Both the position numbers and the translations under genes were made by a program. The notes beneath the pieces were generated by a model. The model saw only the letters and a list, made by a program, of their open reading frames with translations. It searched no databases and was not told the origin of the DNA. A stretch of 64,000 bases of DNA from Pelosinus fermentans DSM 17108 (GTDB taxonomy: Bacteria > Bacillota > Negativicutes > DSM-13327): the NCBI RefSeq assembly GCF_000271485.2, contig NZ_AKVN02000001.1, forward strand, positions 3,001,501 to 3,065,500, written 5' to 3'. Of the stretch, positions 46,201 through 55,082 are shown piece by piece (position 1 is the stretch's first letter; every line of letters starts with the position of its first letter).

Positions 46201-46646
46201 GCAATGCAGGCACTTAGGCAAATGAGTCCCTTACTATATTGGCTAAGCAGTTCTTTATCAACTCTCGGTTTATAATAAAAACCTTCGGTATTTCCTCTCG
46301 ATACCAACTCAATCAAATTACGATATCCTTCATCGGTTTCAGCCAATAATACCAAATGATAATAGGCTTCCCCTTCCACCATAGTTCTTTCCCGCCGGGA
46401 ACGAGGAGCCACATAGACCTCACAGCCAATGATGGGTTTAATACCTTGCTTTTTTGCTTGCTTATAAAAATCAACAATGCCATACATTGTACCGTGATCG
46501 GTAATCGCGATTGCTGGCATATTGAGTTCTTTTGCTCGTTTTACCAGACTTCCAATACGGCTGGCGCCATCAAGTAAGCTATATTCTGTATGTACATGCA
46601 AATGCACAAATGACCTAGCATTAGAGTGCTGCAATTGTTTTTCCAT
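43218..46646 (-). CDS. dnaE: DNA polymerase III alpha subunit (DnaE type)
   Basis: A 1142-residue replicative polymerase. The PHP domain starts FVHLHVHTEYSLLDGASRIG and keeps HxH and other metal ligands (AIAITDHGTMYG). The palm carries GRGSAAGSIVAYLLG and the catalytic PDIDIDFCYV near residues 400. The fingers contain FQLESSGITTLVKDLRPECF, and the C-terminal OB domain has KVAGLIISAKRITTRNGG. The length fits bacterial DnaE. In Bacillota with PolC, DnaE acts in lagging-strand synthesis. A single transcription unit. Confidence 0.96.
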   Translation of the reverse strand: MEKQLQHSNARSFVHLHVHTEYSLLDGASRIGSLVKRAKELNMPAIAITDHGTMYGIVDFYKQAKKQGIKPIIGCEVYVAPRSRRERTMVEGEAYYHLVLLAETDEGYRNLIELVSRGNTEGFYYKPRVDKELLSQYSKGLICLSACIAGEIPSWLLKDNITVAEALVQEYIDIFGKDNFFLEIQDHGIPEQKKVNTLLIEMSRKFDVGLVATNDLHYINKQDAECHDVLLCIQMGKTVDDTARMKFFSDEFYLKDFDEMAQLFGAYPEALANTCRIAERCNVTLDFGNLYLPEFPVPEGLTANDYLEKLCRDQLKERYSEVTPEINDRLAFELGVIMKMDYSGYFLIVWDFINYARQQEIPVGPGRGSAAGSIVAYLLGITNIDPIAYGLLFERFLNPERVTMPDIDIDFCYVNRGKIIEYVSDRYGADRVAQIITFGTMAAKGAIRDVGRALNMPYGEVDRIAKMVPNELGITLRRALEISSDFRAAYENESAVGKLLDLAMAVEGLPRHASTHAAGLVISKEPLTHYVPLQNSAEGFLTTQYDKDKVEELGLLKMDLLGLRTLTVIGDTIKLVQKSRGIKIDIDHIPLDDPKVSAMLTNGDTAGVFQLESSGITTLVKDLRPECFADLIPLVALYRPGPLGSGMVEDFINGRHGKKTVTYVHPLLEPILCDTFGVILYQEQVMQIASVMAGFSLGQADLLRRAMGKKKHDVLDAQRENFLQGAGERGIERKMAGEIFDLMAHFADYGFNKSHSAAYALVAYQTAYLKANYPQEFMAALLSSVMGTNEKIGSYIETCRQMGIDVLPPDINASQSSFSVDGNGIRFGLAAVKNVGENAIQNMVVARDSNGKFESLVDLCTKVDMRLINKRVIESLIKCGAFDSLGAKRSQLLAVLERAIDMAAVRQRDKVSGQIGLFCEETLNDADEITLPDIPEIPKEQMLVLEKEITGFYVTGHPLDAYREKMNSFTPLIELVTGEYGDGKNIKVAGLIISAKRITTRNGGMMCFIALEDFTEQIEIVIFPKTFDKFNKILLPDTPVRVSGRLSMSEDKAKVIADDIQLLGDPQNLEVRLKISKVQESGDVFEKLKQTFRKFPGSSVVFLHLTDSRRVIKTEQQFWIRPTPEAIEALETIIGKGQVTIA

Positions 46647-46877
46647 CTATTTCACATCCTTTTAGATGACACAATTCTTATTCCTATAGAAAAGTTCATT
46701 TTTATTATACTTTATAGTAAGAAATAACGGAACCACTATGTAATTCATTCTTTCTGATTGAACAATAACAGATGTCTTTGTAGGTAAGACCAATATATTT
46801 TTTGTTATGTTTCGCAGGTATTTTCATAAATAAGTTGAATATATAGAGGTTATAAATGTTTAAAGAGGTGTTGTGAA

Positions 46878-47747
46878 TTGTATACTATAGGCATTCTGCA
46901 ATTGACGCAAAATTTAGATGATGCCGTCCATGGTTTTAAAGCAGAACTTACAGAACACGGTATTCATGCCGAGTTTCATTATTTAAATGCCGATGGCAAT
47001 ATAGATCAGCTTGCTAAATTAGCAAATCAACTAGCCGAAAAAGAAGTGGATCTCATCTTTGCTTGCTCGACGCCAGCTGCTGCGGCTGCTGTAAAACTTA
47101 CACAAGATATTCCAGTAGTATTTACACCTGTATTTGATCCTATCGGTGCTAATTTGGTACTTAGCATGACAGAGCCTGGCGGTAAAGCAACTGGAGTTGC
47201 AGGCATGGTCAAAGCAGAAGATAAATTAAACTTTATAAATCGTCTCTTACCTGCCATCAAAAAAATCGGTATGCTTTATCATACTGAGGACTCTAATGCG
47301 ATTGTAGAAGTAGCAAACTTTCGTAAACTAAACAATCCCAAAGTGCAATTTATAGAAATTCCTATAAAAGAAGCAGAGAATTTATCCAATTTGCCGGATA
47401 TATTACCTCATGATTTAGATGCTTTATTTCTGCCAATCGGCAAAATCATTGAAGATAATTTTGCCACTATCGTTTATTATACGGATACCCTTGAAATTCC
47501 TGTCATTGCTTCTCATGCCCCCAATATATCTGACGGCGCCTTGGCTGGTTTGGTAGCTAACCACTATCAGTTAGGTAAAGATTGCGCCGTGAAAGCGATG
47601 CAAATTTTAAAAGGTGCTAGTCCTAGCCAAATACCTGTCGATACTGTAAAAACACCAGAAATTTGGCTGAATCAGTTTACTGCGGATAATCTAGGGATAT
47701 CTTTTGCCGAAGATTTAAAAGAAGAAGCCACAGAAGTTTTTGAATAA
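46878..47747 (+). CDS. Periplasmic-binding-protein homologue without signal peptide (ABC_sub_bind type)
   Basis: A 289-residue protein of the PF04392 (TrpX/YtcQ-like) binding-protein family: YTIGILQLTQNLDDAVHGFK, VDLIFACSTPAAAAAVKLTQ, IPVVFTPVFDPIGANLV. Usual members have a signal peptide, but this one starts at TTG 46878 with AGAGGTG 7 bases upstream, directly in the first beta strand. No hydrophobic leader exists in any frame upstream. It is therefore probably cytoplasmic, with a sensing or carrier role (inference). No ABC permease/ATPase follows. The next gene is the U32 peptidase 37 bases downstream, likely in one operon. Confidence 0.8.
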   Translation: MYTIGILQLTQNLDDAVHGFKAELTEHGIHAEFHYLNADGNIDQLAKLANQLAEKEVDLIFACSTPAAAAAVKLTQDIPVVFTPVFDPIGANLVLSMTEPGGKATGVAGMVKAEDKLNFINRLLPAIKKIGMLYHTEDSNAIVEVANFRKLNNPKVQFIEIPIKEAENLSNLPDILPHDLDALFLPIGKIIEDNFATIVYYTDTLEIPVIASHAPNISDGALAGLVANHYQLGKDCAVKAMQILKGASPSQIPVDTVKTPEIWLNQFTADNLGISFAEDLKEEATEVFE

Positions 47748-47784
47748 AACTACCCTATCTAATTAAATTGCTGGAGATGAAAAA

Positions 47785-49731
47785 ATGCTATTAACACGAG
47801 ACTCTGTAGAATTACTCGCTCCCGTTGGTACATGGGATGTATTAGAAGCTGCGATTGAAGCCGGAGCCAATGCGGTATATTTAGGCGGAAAACGCTTTAA
47901 TATGCGTATGTTTAAAACAACTGCCAATTTTGATGATGCTACTCTTGGTAAAGCAATTGAATATGCCCACCGTCACAATGTCGCCTTACATGTCACTGTC
48001 AACAACCTAATTAGTGATCGTGAGCTTGATAATATGCGCTCCTACCTTAAACTCCTTGATGAGTTAAAACCAGATGCACTCATTGTACAGGATTTATCCA
48101 TTTTACAATTGGCTCGTGAAATGAATCTGAGCGTTCCCTTACATGCTTCAATTATGATGAATACTCATAACGAGCATGCCGTACGCGCTTTACAAGGCTA
48201 TGGAATCAGCCGGGTCGTCGTAAACCGCGAAATGTCCTTATCCCAGCTTAGTCTACTAAAAGAACGTACTGGTATTGAAGTAGAGTATTTTATTCATGGT
48301 GATATGTGCATTTCCCATAGTGGCCAATGTGTACAATCAGGAGTTGTTTTTGGACAAAGTTCCAATCGGGGCCGCTGTCTAAAACCGTGCCGTTGGCCGT
48401 ACCAATTAGTAGATGCAGCAACAGGTCTTCCAATCGACGATCAGGCCCCTGGTCCTTACAAATTAGCCATGAAAGATATGTGCTTGTATATGAAACTGCC
48501 TGAACTGATCCAAGCAGGTGTATCTTCTTTCAAAATTGAAGGGCGCATGCGTACTGCGGATTTTGTGAGTGGCATTGTTAAAACATACCGTAAAGCGATT
48601 GATCGTTATATTGCAGATCCAATGGGATACACACCTGATTTACAAGACTGGGAAAACTTGCAGAACACACGTTCCCGAGACTTTTCCACTTGCTATGCCT
48701 TAGGCAATCCTGGAGCAGCAGCGATTGGTTATAGTGGTAAACGTGAGCCACGTTTCTTCAGTCAGGCCGTACGAGAAGCGGATATGGCAACCCTTGCCAA
48801 ACGATCACTTCCAAATCCAACAAACAAACTCTTTGCTCCTGCATTAAGTGTTCGCGTTGCTGATCTAGCTTCCCTGATCGCCGCTTGCCAAAATGGTGCT
48901 AATACGATCTATATCGGTGGCGAAGTCGCAAAACCTGGTATTCCGTGGACGCTCCAGACAATGGTACAAGCTGTAGAAGAAGCTGGCAAATATGGTGCAA
49001 AAGTTATTATTACGACACCACGCATCACGATGGAACGAGAATGTGGTGAATTAGAACAATTTTTCAGTTCCCTTGCAAAAATAAATCCCCATGGCTTAAT
49101 GGTCGGAAATTTAGGTGCCTTGACTTTGGCTCAGCAGCATACTGCTCTTCCACTACAAGCTGAGTTTTCTTTTAATGTCTTCAACCATGTAGCAGCGCAG
49201 TTGTTAAAAAATAAGAATGTGAAAAAAGCCACGATTTCTCTCGAAGCCACTTATGAACAAATCATGCAATTGGTTGAGAATAGTCCCCTTCCTTTAGAAT
49301 TCATTGTTCATGGTTCATTGCCAGCAATGATTACCGATCATTCCATACCAGAAGCTGTACTTACTAACCAGTATCAAAGCGACTATGATCCGGCATTGGA
49401 TACAACTCGATACGCTTTGCTGGATACAGCAGGCCAGCAGCATCCTATTATGGTAGATCAATATGGACGCAGCAACCTTCTCTTTGCTAAAGACTTGTGT
49501 TTATTACCCCATTTGCACTCCTTAAGAACTGTACAGAATTATCGCATTGAAGGTCAATATTATACTCCGGAACTTGTTGGACTGATTACAAAAATTTATC
49601 GTGAAGAACTTGATAAAATCGCCGCCGAGCAATCAACCTATCACTTCGATGAAAGCCAGCTAGAAAAAATTGCAGCAGCAAGTCCCAGAGAATTAGGTAT
49701 CGGTACTTTCCGCTACCGCTTATCCAAGTAA
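47785..49731 (+). CDS. U32 family peptidase (YhbU/RlhA-like), two-domain form
   Basis: A 648-residue protein. The first U32 domain (residues about 8-320) has VELLAPVGTWDVLEAAIEAG, GGKRFNMRM and the Cys-bearing block HSGQCVQSGVVFGQSSNRGR-CLKPC, whose cysteines could hold an Fe-S cluster. A second related half (about 350-520) starts LSVRVADLASLIAACQNGAN. RlhA-like members take part in rRNA hydroxylation, others are collagenase-like; the activity here is unproven. It lies between the signal-less binding protein and the aminotransferase, all plus strand. Confidence 0.85.
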   Translation: MLLTRDSVELLAPVGTWDVLEAAIEAGANAVYLGGKRFNMRMFKTTANFDDATLGKAIEYAHRHNVALHVTVNNLISDRELDNMRSYLKLLDELKPDALIVQDLSILQLAREMNLSVPLHASIMMNTHNEHAVRALQGYGISRVVVNREMSLSQLSLLKERTGIEVEYFIHGDMCISHSGQCVQSGVVFGQSSNRGRCLKPCRWPYQLVDAATGLPIDDQAPGPYKLAMKDMCLYMKLPELIQAGVSSFKIEGRMRTADFVSGIVKTYRKAIDRYIADPMGYTPDLQDWENLQNTRSRDFSTCYALGNPGAAAIGYSGKREPRFFSQAVREADMATLAKRSLPNPTNKLFAPALSVRVADLASLIAACQNGANTIYIGGEVAKPGIPWTLQTMVQAVEEAGKYGAKVIITTPRITMERECGELEQFFSSLAKINPHGLMVGNLGALTLAQQHTALPLQAEFSFNVFNHVAAQLLKNKNVKKATISLEATYEQIMQLVENSPLPLEFIVHGSLPAMITDHSIPEAVLTNQYQSDYDPALDTTRYALLDTAGQQHPIMVDQYGRSNLLFAKDLCLLPHLHSLRTVQNYRIEGQYYTPELVGLITKIYREELDKIAAEQSTYHFDESQLEKIAAASPRELGIGTFRYRLSK

Positions 49732-49776
49732 TTTAAAAATTCCTCGTCCTATAAAAAATCGAAAGGTGAGATTGTT

Positions 49777-51069
49777 TTGAATCACTATATTGGCCCTGAA
49801 GAAATTTTACGTAAAAAGCGGGAATATTTGATTCCCTGCGCATATCACTTTTATAATCAACCTATGCAATTAGTCCGGGGTAGTATGCAATATTTATATG
49901 ACTCCGCCGGTAAAGAATATCTGGATTGTTTCGCTGGTGTATCCGTTGTTAACTGCGGTCACTGCAATCCCGAAATTACCAAAGCAATCTGTGATCAAGT
50001 AAACACATTGCAGCATACTTGTACGATTTATTTAACAGAAAACATTGTAAATCTAGCGGAACAATTAGCCCGGCTCACACCTGGAAGATTGCAGAAAACT
50101 TTTTTTTGTTCTAGCGGCAGTGAAGCCAATGAAGGCGCTGCTTTGTTAGCCTCTTTATACACAGGGAGTTCTGAATTCATTAGTTTACGGCAAGGGCTTC
50201 ATGGGCGTACTAAATTAGGAATGAGCCTTACTGGTCTTAGTATGTGGCGCACCGACAATACTCCTGTTGGCGGCATTAACTTCGCCCCTAATGCTTACTG
50301 TTACCGCTGTCCTTTAAATAAAAAATATCCCGAATGCGATCTAGCCTGTGCAAATGAAATTGAAACAATAATAAAAACAGCCACTTCCGGAAAAGTGGCT
50401 GCCATGTTTGTCGAACCGATTCAAGGCAATGGTGGTATGATTACTCCACCATTGGATTATTTCAAACGCGTCAAATCAATTCTGGATGCCTATGGTATTT
50501 TGTTAATCGTTGATGAAGTCCAAACTGGTTTTGGACGTACAGGTACTTTTTTTGCCATGGAACATTATGACGTAGAAGCGGATATCATGACAATGGCAAA
50601 GGCACTTGCCAATGGCACGCCTGTTGGAGCCTTCACTGCCAGAGCCGAAATTGCAGATGTCTATACTCGTCCTGGAGCATCTACTTTAGGTGGAAATCCT
50701 GTAACAGCTGCCGCAAGTCTAGCGACGCTGCATTATCTTACCAAACATGATCTCCCTGGCAAAGCTGCTGTACTAGGCAAGATACTAAAGGATGGTCTTA
50801 TTGTCCTACAGCAAAAACATCCCATTATTGGAGATATACGCGGCTTGGGACTTATGATTGGTGTGGAATTAGTATACAGCGATAAAACACCTGCAATTAA
50901 AGAAACTGATTTCATTTTGGAAGAAATGAAAAATCGCGGCATTTTAGTCGGCAAGAATGGTCCTAACCGTAATGTCCTGGCATTTCAGCCACCACTGGTA
51001 ATTACTGCTGAAGATCTTCATCGGCTGCTAAATAACTTAGATGATGTACTATCTTTGATAGAAATCTAA
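49777..51069 (+). CDS. Class III aminotransferase (AGXT2/4-aminobutyrate type)
   Basis: A 430-residue PLP enzyme. Landmarks are YLDCFAGVSVVNCGHCNPEI, SSGSEANEGAALLA, the PLP-binding LLIVDEVQTGFGRTG and the Schiff-base Lys in MAKALANGTPVGAF near residue 275. A Cys cluster YCYRCPLNKKYPECDLAC near residues 170-187, typical of the AGXT2 / (R)-3-amino-2-methylpropionate-pyruvate group, is kept. The substrate is not certain. The start is TTG 49777 with AAAGGTGAG upstream. It ends one base before the convergent membrane gene. Confidence 0.88.
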   Translation: MNHYIGPEEILRKKREYLIPCAYHFYNQPMQLVRGSMQYLYDSAGKEYLDCFAGVSVVNCGHCNPEITKAICDQVNTLQHTCTIYLTENIVNLAEQLARLTPGRLQKTFFCSSGSEANEGAALLASLYTGSSEFISLRQGLHGRTKLGMSLTGLSMWRTDNTPVGGINFAPNAYCYRCPLNKKYPECDLACANEIETIIKTATSGKVAAMFVEPIQGNGGMITPPLDYFKRVKSILDAYGILLIVDEVQTGFGRTGTFFAMEHYDVEADIMTMAKALANGTPVGAFTARAEIADVYTRPGASTLGGNPVTAAASLATLHYLTKHDLPGKAAVLGKILKDGLIVLQQKHPIIGDIRGLGLMIGVELVYSDKTPAIKETDFILEEMKNRGILVGKNGPNRNVLAFQPPLVITAEDLHRLLNNLDDVLSLIEI

Positions 51070-51360
51070 TTATAATTCACGCATTAAGCGTTCCGGGCGT
51101 ATCCGTTTATGGGTATGCTCTTCTTTTTTCAGCATAACTTGTAGTTGTGACGGGCGTCGTTTCACTGCTTTTATTGTTCTCGCATGAGCAATAAAAGCTA
51201 CAATTGCTATCATTGCCCACAAGCCGACAAAGACCCGCCCCGCTGATGATGCAATCAGCTCAGGTATAAAGAGGGAAAATAGCGTCAACATTGTCATTAA
51301 CGCTAAGATGCTTATTAAAGATCCAAATTTACCTATCTTTTCTTTAAACAAAGTTCTCAT
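51070..51360 (-). CDS. Small two-helix membrane protein (96 aa)
   Basis: Two hydrophobic segments (ISILALMTMLTLFSLFIPEL and VFVGLWAMIAIVAFIA) with a basic C-terminal tail (TIKAVKRRPSQLQ, HTHKRIRPERL). ATG 51360 has AAGGAG 8 bases upstream, while a GTG at 51369 is too close to it. The stop abuts the aminotransferase stop tail-to-tail with no space. Function unknown. Confidence 0.6.
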   Translation of the reverse strand: MRTLFKEKIGKFGSLISILALMTMLTLFSLFIPELIASSAGRVFVGLWAMIAIVAFIAHARTIKAVKRRPSQLQVMLKKEEHTHKRIRPERLMREL

Positions 51361-51500
51361 AACAGTCACTCCTTACTTAGTTCAATTGGCCTGTAAATAA
51401 GTGTGCTAGTTTAATTTATTCTAACTTACAATTAACTATTACCAAAATCTTAGATTTTATGTACAAAATATAACCAAATTCAATCCTACCACAATGTTGA
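51361..51500. other. Intergenic stretch, no gene
   Basis: About 140 AT-rich bases between the small membrane protein start and the molybdopterin oxidoreductase stop. No hairpin with a T tract was seen after the oxidoreductase stop. Confidence 0.5.
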
Positions 51501-53516
51501 CTAGTGAAAGGAACGAACATCAACCTTTGTATCGTAAAAGGTACTCGCTGCTCCACGATCTGTAAGCCGCTGGGATGTTAATGCATTCACCGAACTTTTT
51601 CCCGGGGTATTTTTGATCCAGAAGATTCCTTCTGTCACAACAATGCCACTTGGAACTTCAGAGGCTATTTTAAGAATAAATACAACTTCGCCTCGTTCAT
51701 TAAAAGCAATAACCTCCTGTCCATTTTTAAATCCCTTCTTTTCAGCATCATAAGGATTCATCATCAAATACATCGCTTTTCTTTTTTCCAAAAGATCAGG
51801 CCGTTCATTAAAGGAGGAGTTAAGCGAATATAAACCTGGAGCATTCATGAGCCAAAAAGGTGCATCATCCCCATGAGATGGCTTATAGGTAGGGAAGGGA
51901 TCTATTTCCCGCGGGTTAAAAATCTCGATTTTTCCCGATGGAGTTTTAAATGTTATTTTGTAATCAGGCGGCAACGGCAATTCTGCTGCCATTCCCTCCT
52001 GAACCTTGTTCATATCAATTTGTTCCAGCCATGGCTTAGGAGATTCTAGCAGCTGCTGAATGATTTCATCAGTTGTTTGCTCAAAGAAAGATTCCTCAAA
52101 TCCCATAGCACTTGCTAATAACCTGAAAACATCCCAATTGGATTTTGCTTCTCCTACTGGTGGAATCACCGGATATGCCCGTTGAACACAATAATGCCCA
52201 TAAGAGCGATAAATATCAGAGTGCTCTAAAGAACTGGTAGCTGGCAGCACTAGGTCCGCATAACGAGCTGTATCGGTCATAAAACGTTCATGAACAATCA
52301 TAAACAGCTCTTCCCGCAATAGCCCTTTCACTACAGCATTCTGATCTGGTGCAACAATAGCAGGATTAGAATGATATACATACATACTCATAATAGGAGG
52401 ATTTGTTATCTGCTGCAAAGCATGACCTAATTGATTCATATTTACAATTCGGGTGGGTTCTTGCATAAAATCCTCCCGGATTATCGAATCCATAGCAAAA
52501 GCACTTCCTGTGCCAATACTTGCTAATAGCCCGCCCCCCACTTTTGCCCAAGCTCCCACAAGAGCTGGAAGACATGTAATGGCACGGACTGTCATCGCGC
52601 CATTACCATAACGTGATAGACCGCTGCCCATAACAATAAAAGGAGCCCGTGCCTTTCCATATAGAATCCCTATCTCCTCGACACTAGCAGCATCAATTCC
52701 GGTAATTTTACTTACTGCATCTAATGAATATTCTGGCAAAGATTCTTTCTCGAAGGCCTCAAAGCCTTGTACATATTGAGCAACAAACTCTTCAGCTATT
52801 AACTTCTTGTCAACTAAGACACGCATCATACCTAAAGCCAAGGCACCATCGCTGCCAGGTCGCACCATGATTACCTTATCAGCAAATTGAGCCGCTGATG
52901 ATTGATAGGTCTCAATCAACCAAACCACTGCTCCTGCTTTCTTGGCCTCTCGTATCTGATACAGCAAATGAATATTCGTCGCTAGAATGTTCGTCCCCCA
53001 AAGAATAATTAAATCACTTGCTGATACTTCTTGAGGATGGGGTGCTAGGCTCGAACCCATAACTGCCGACCAGCCATACCCCTTAGCTGAAGAACAAATT
53101 GTCCGCTCTAAACGCGATGCCCCTAAACGATGAAAAAAAGCCTCACCAATATTACGCTGCACCACGCCCATTGTTCCAGCATAGGAGTAAGGTAATATCG
53201 CCTGCGAGCCATATTCAGCAATAATTCCTTGCCAGCGTTCTTTAATATGAAAAATTGCCTCTTCCCAGGAAATCTCTTTAAATTCTCCTGCACCTTTTGA
53301 TCCAGTCCGTAATAAGGGTTTCGTCAGCCTCTCTGGGGAATGCACTGTTTTCTCATAATGATTCATTTTAGAGCATAAAGTTCCTCTTGTATGAGGATGA
53401 TCTGGATCTCCTGTAACTCTTACCGCTTTCCCCTCCACCGTTTCCACCATAAGTCCGCAGGTATCAGGGCAGTCATAGGGACAAACGGATCGCTTTACTT
53501 CGATTTTAGGATTCAC
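51501..53516 (-). CDS. Stand-alone molybdopterin oxidoreductase (DMSO-reductase family, 4Fe-4S)
   Basis: A 671-residue protein. The N-terminal 4Fe-4S site has cysteines in SVCPYDCPDTCGL and GTLCSK. The molybdopterin domain has DLIILWGTNILATNIH, MVRPGSDGALALGMMRV, LPATSSLEHSDIYRS and the C-terminal dinucleotide-binding end NPYDAEKKGFKNGQEVIAFN. It has no twin-arginine leader, so it is cytoplasmic unless escorted. The start is GTG 53516 with TAGGAGG upstream. No electron-transfer or membrane subunit is adjacent; it stands at the end of the moa/mob group. Substrate unknown. Confidence 0.88.
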   Translation of the reverse strand: MNPKIEVKRSVCPYDCPDTCGLMVETVEGKAVRVTGDPDHPHTRGTLCSKMNHYEKTVHSPERLTKPLLRTGSKGAGEFKEISWEEAIFHIKERWQGIIAEYGSQAILPYSYAGTMGVVQRNIGEAFFHRLGASRLERTICSSAKGYGWSAVMGSSLAPHPQEVSASDLIILWGTNILATNIHLLYQIREAKKAGAVVWLIETYQSSAAQFADKVIMVRPGSDGALALGMMRVLVDKKLIAEEFVAQYVQGFEAFEKESLPEYSLDAVSKITGIDAASVEEIGILYGKARAPFIVMGSGLSRYGNGAMTVRAITCLPALVGAWAKVGGGLLASIGTGSAFAMDSIIREDFMQEPTRIVNMNQLGHALQQITNPPIMSMYVYHSNPAIVAPDQNAVVKGLLREELFMIVHERFMTDTARYADLVLPATSSLEHSDIYRSYGHYCVQRAYPVIPPVGEAKSNWDVFRLLASAMGFEESFFEQTTDEIIQQLLESPKPWLEQIDMNKVQEGMAAELPLPPDYKITFKTPSGKIEIFNPREIDPFPTYKPSHGDDAPFWLMNAPGLYSLNSSFNERPDLLEKRKAMYLMMNPYDAEKKGFKNGQEVIAFNERGEVVFILKIASEVPSGIVVTEGIFWIKNTPGKSSVNALTSQRLTDRGAASTFYDTKVDVRSFH

Positions 53517-53555
53517 TACGCAACCTCCTATTGAACTTTTAATCATCCATTGTCT

Positions 53556-54503
53556 TTAGTTACAGCCTTTTTCCACTCCACATTCACCACCCGTACCGTG
53601 AAGAATCTCTAGAGCATGAGGCAGTACAGGTAAAATAATTTCCAAACATTCCCGGACTGCTTTAGGACTCCCTGGCAAATTTACAATCAAACATTTACCT
53701 CGAATGCCTGCTACTGCTCGACTTAACATTGCTCTTGGAGATATCGCAGCACTCTCTCGCCTCATGGCTTCTGGTAAACCAGGAACAGCCCTTTCAATAA
53801 CACGCAACGTAGCTTCCGGGGTTACGTCCCTCGGTGAAAATCCAGTCCCTCCTGTGGTAAGCAAAAGCCCCACACCAAGTTGATCTACCATTTCTATCAT
53901 AGCTTCCACTAATACATTCTGGTCATCAGGCAGTATACGATAGTCAATCACCTGCCCGTTTATATTCGGCACAAGCTTCTCAATCTCTTTGGCACTGGTA
54001 TCTTCTCGTTCTCCAATTGCTCCTTTGTCACTAGCCGTAATAATACCTACTGGTATCCCCTGCCAGACTTCAATCTCATCCTCTGCTTTTACCCTGCCAC
54101 CAACTAGTACTCGGGTGAAAATGCCTTCTTTCGGCATAACGCATTGACCAATCTGCTTGAAAATCTCGCAATGATGATGACAACTCTTGCCGATTTGAGT
54201 TACTTCCAGTAAGGTTTCTCCTGTCTTTAAATAGGTTCCAACGGGTAGTTTAAAAAGCTCTAATCCTTCTGTCGTGAGATTTTCAGCAAAGTCTCCCGGA
54301 GCGAGCTCCAACCCCTTTTTTTTGCCGATTTCCTTCATTTTTTCAATACTATCTACACTAAGCAAGCTGATCTGCCGATGCCATTTTCCTGCGTGAGCAT
54401 CGCCTTCCATCCCCCAATTTGCTCTCAACTTCGCCTCACCTATATTTTCTTTGCGCACCCCTTTTTCCTTGCTGATACAAACAGCGGCTATTTTGGCAGA
54501 CAT
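53556..54503 (-). CDS. Fused MOSC domain and Mog/MoaB-type molybdopterin adenylyltransferase
   Basis: A 315-residue two-domain protein. Residues about 1-145 are a MOSC domain (GMEGDAHAGKWHRQISLLS, GKSCHHHCEIFKQIGQC). Residues about 150-305 form the MogA/MoaB fold with VGIITASDKGAIGEREDTSA, GVGLLLTTGGTGFSPRDVTP and LIVNLPGSPKAVRECL. It likely activates molybdopterin with AMP before metal insertion, and the MOSC part may carry sulfur or a cofactor. The C-terminus has two Cys (GGECGVEKGCN). The start overlaps the end of moaC by 16 bases. Confidence 0.9.
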   Translation of the reverse strand: MSAKIAAVCISKEKGVRKENIGEAKLRANWGMEGDAHAGKWHRQISLLSVDSIEKMKEIGKKKGLELAPGDFAENLTTEGLELFKLPVGTYLKTGETLLEVTQIGKSCHHHCEIFKQIGQCVMPKEGIFTRVLVGGRVKAEDEIEVWQGIPVGIITASDKGAIGEREDTSAKEIEKLVPNINGQVIDYRILPDDQNVLVEAMIEMVDQLGVGLLLTTGGTGFSPRDVTPEATLRVIERAVPGLPEAMRRESAAISPRAMLSRAVAGIRGKCLIVNLPGSPKAVRECLEIILPVLPHALEILHGTGGECGVEKGCN

Positions 54504-54979
54504 GAATCATCCTTCCTTTCAAACAGGCCACTCTTACCGCCTTCTTTTTTCATTAAACAAATGTTTGCTATTACCATAGAACGATCAATTGCCTTACACA
54601 TATCATATATTGTCAGAGCTGTAACGCTAACGGCGGTCATGGCCTCCATCTCTACACCTGTTTGCCCGCTCACCCTAACAGCAGCTTCTATCATGATGGA
54701 TTGCTGCTCTCTGGTAAAATGGATCTCAACCGAACTAATTAATAGAGGATGACAAAGCGGTATGAGGTGCTGGGTCTGCTTTGCAGCCATGATACCTGCC
54801 AAACGTGCTACTTCTAACACATTTCCTTTGGCAATTTGACTGTCATATATTTTTTCTAGTGTTTCTTTTTCCATAAAAATTTGTCCACGAGCTACTGCTT
54901 GTCTTTGCGTTATATGTTTAACAGTGACATCTACCATGTGGCTTTCGCCCTGAGCATTAAAATGAGTAAATTCTGCCAT
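54488..54979 (-). CDS. moaC: Cyclic pyranopterin monophosphate synthase
   Basis: A 163-residue enzyme converting the MoaA product to cPMP. MAEFTHFNAQGESHMVDVT is the family N-terminus, followed by AGIMAAKQTQHLIPLCHPLL, VSGQTGVEMEAMTAVSVTAL and DMCKAIDRSMVI with the catalytic Lys. ATG 54979 gives this start, although the TTG at 54991 has the closer GGAAGGG. A translational start further down is not needed. It overlaps the MOSC-Mog gene. Confidence 0.95.
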   Translation of the reverse strand: MAEFTHFNAQGESHMVDVTVKHITQRQAVARGQIFMEKETLEKIYDSQIAKGNVLEVARLAGIMAAKQTQHLIPLCHPLLISSVEIHFTREQQSIMIEAAVRVSGQTGVEMEAMTAVSVTALTIYDMCKAIDRSMVIANICLMKKEGGKSGLFERKDDSCLPK

Positions 54980-55082
54980 AATTATGTACAAATCCCTTCC
55001 ATTTATAAATAAATGATAAAAATATAGAACTCACCTTTACAGCTGCAGCACCACAGTCTCTGGTCTTCTAGCGATCTGTCAG

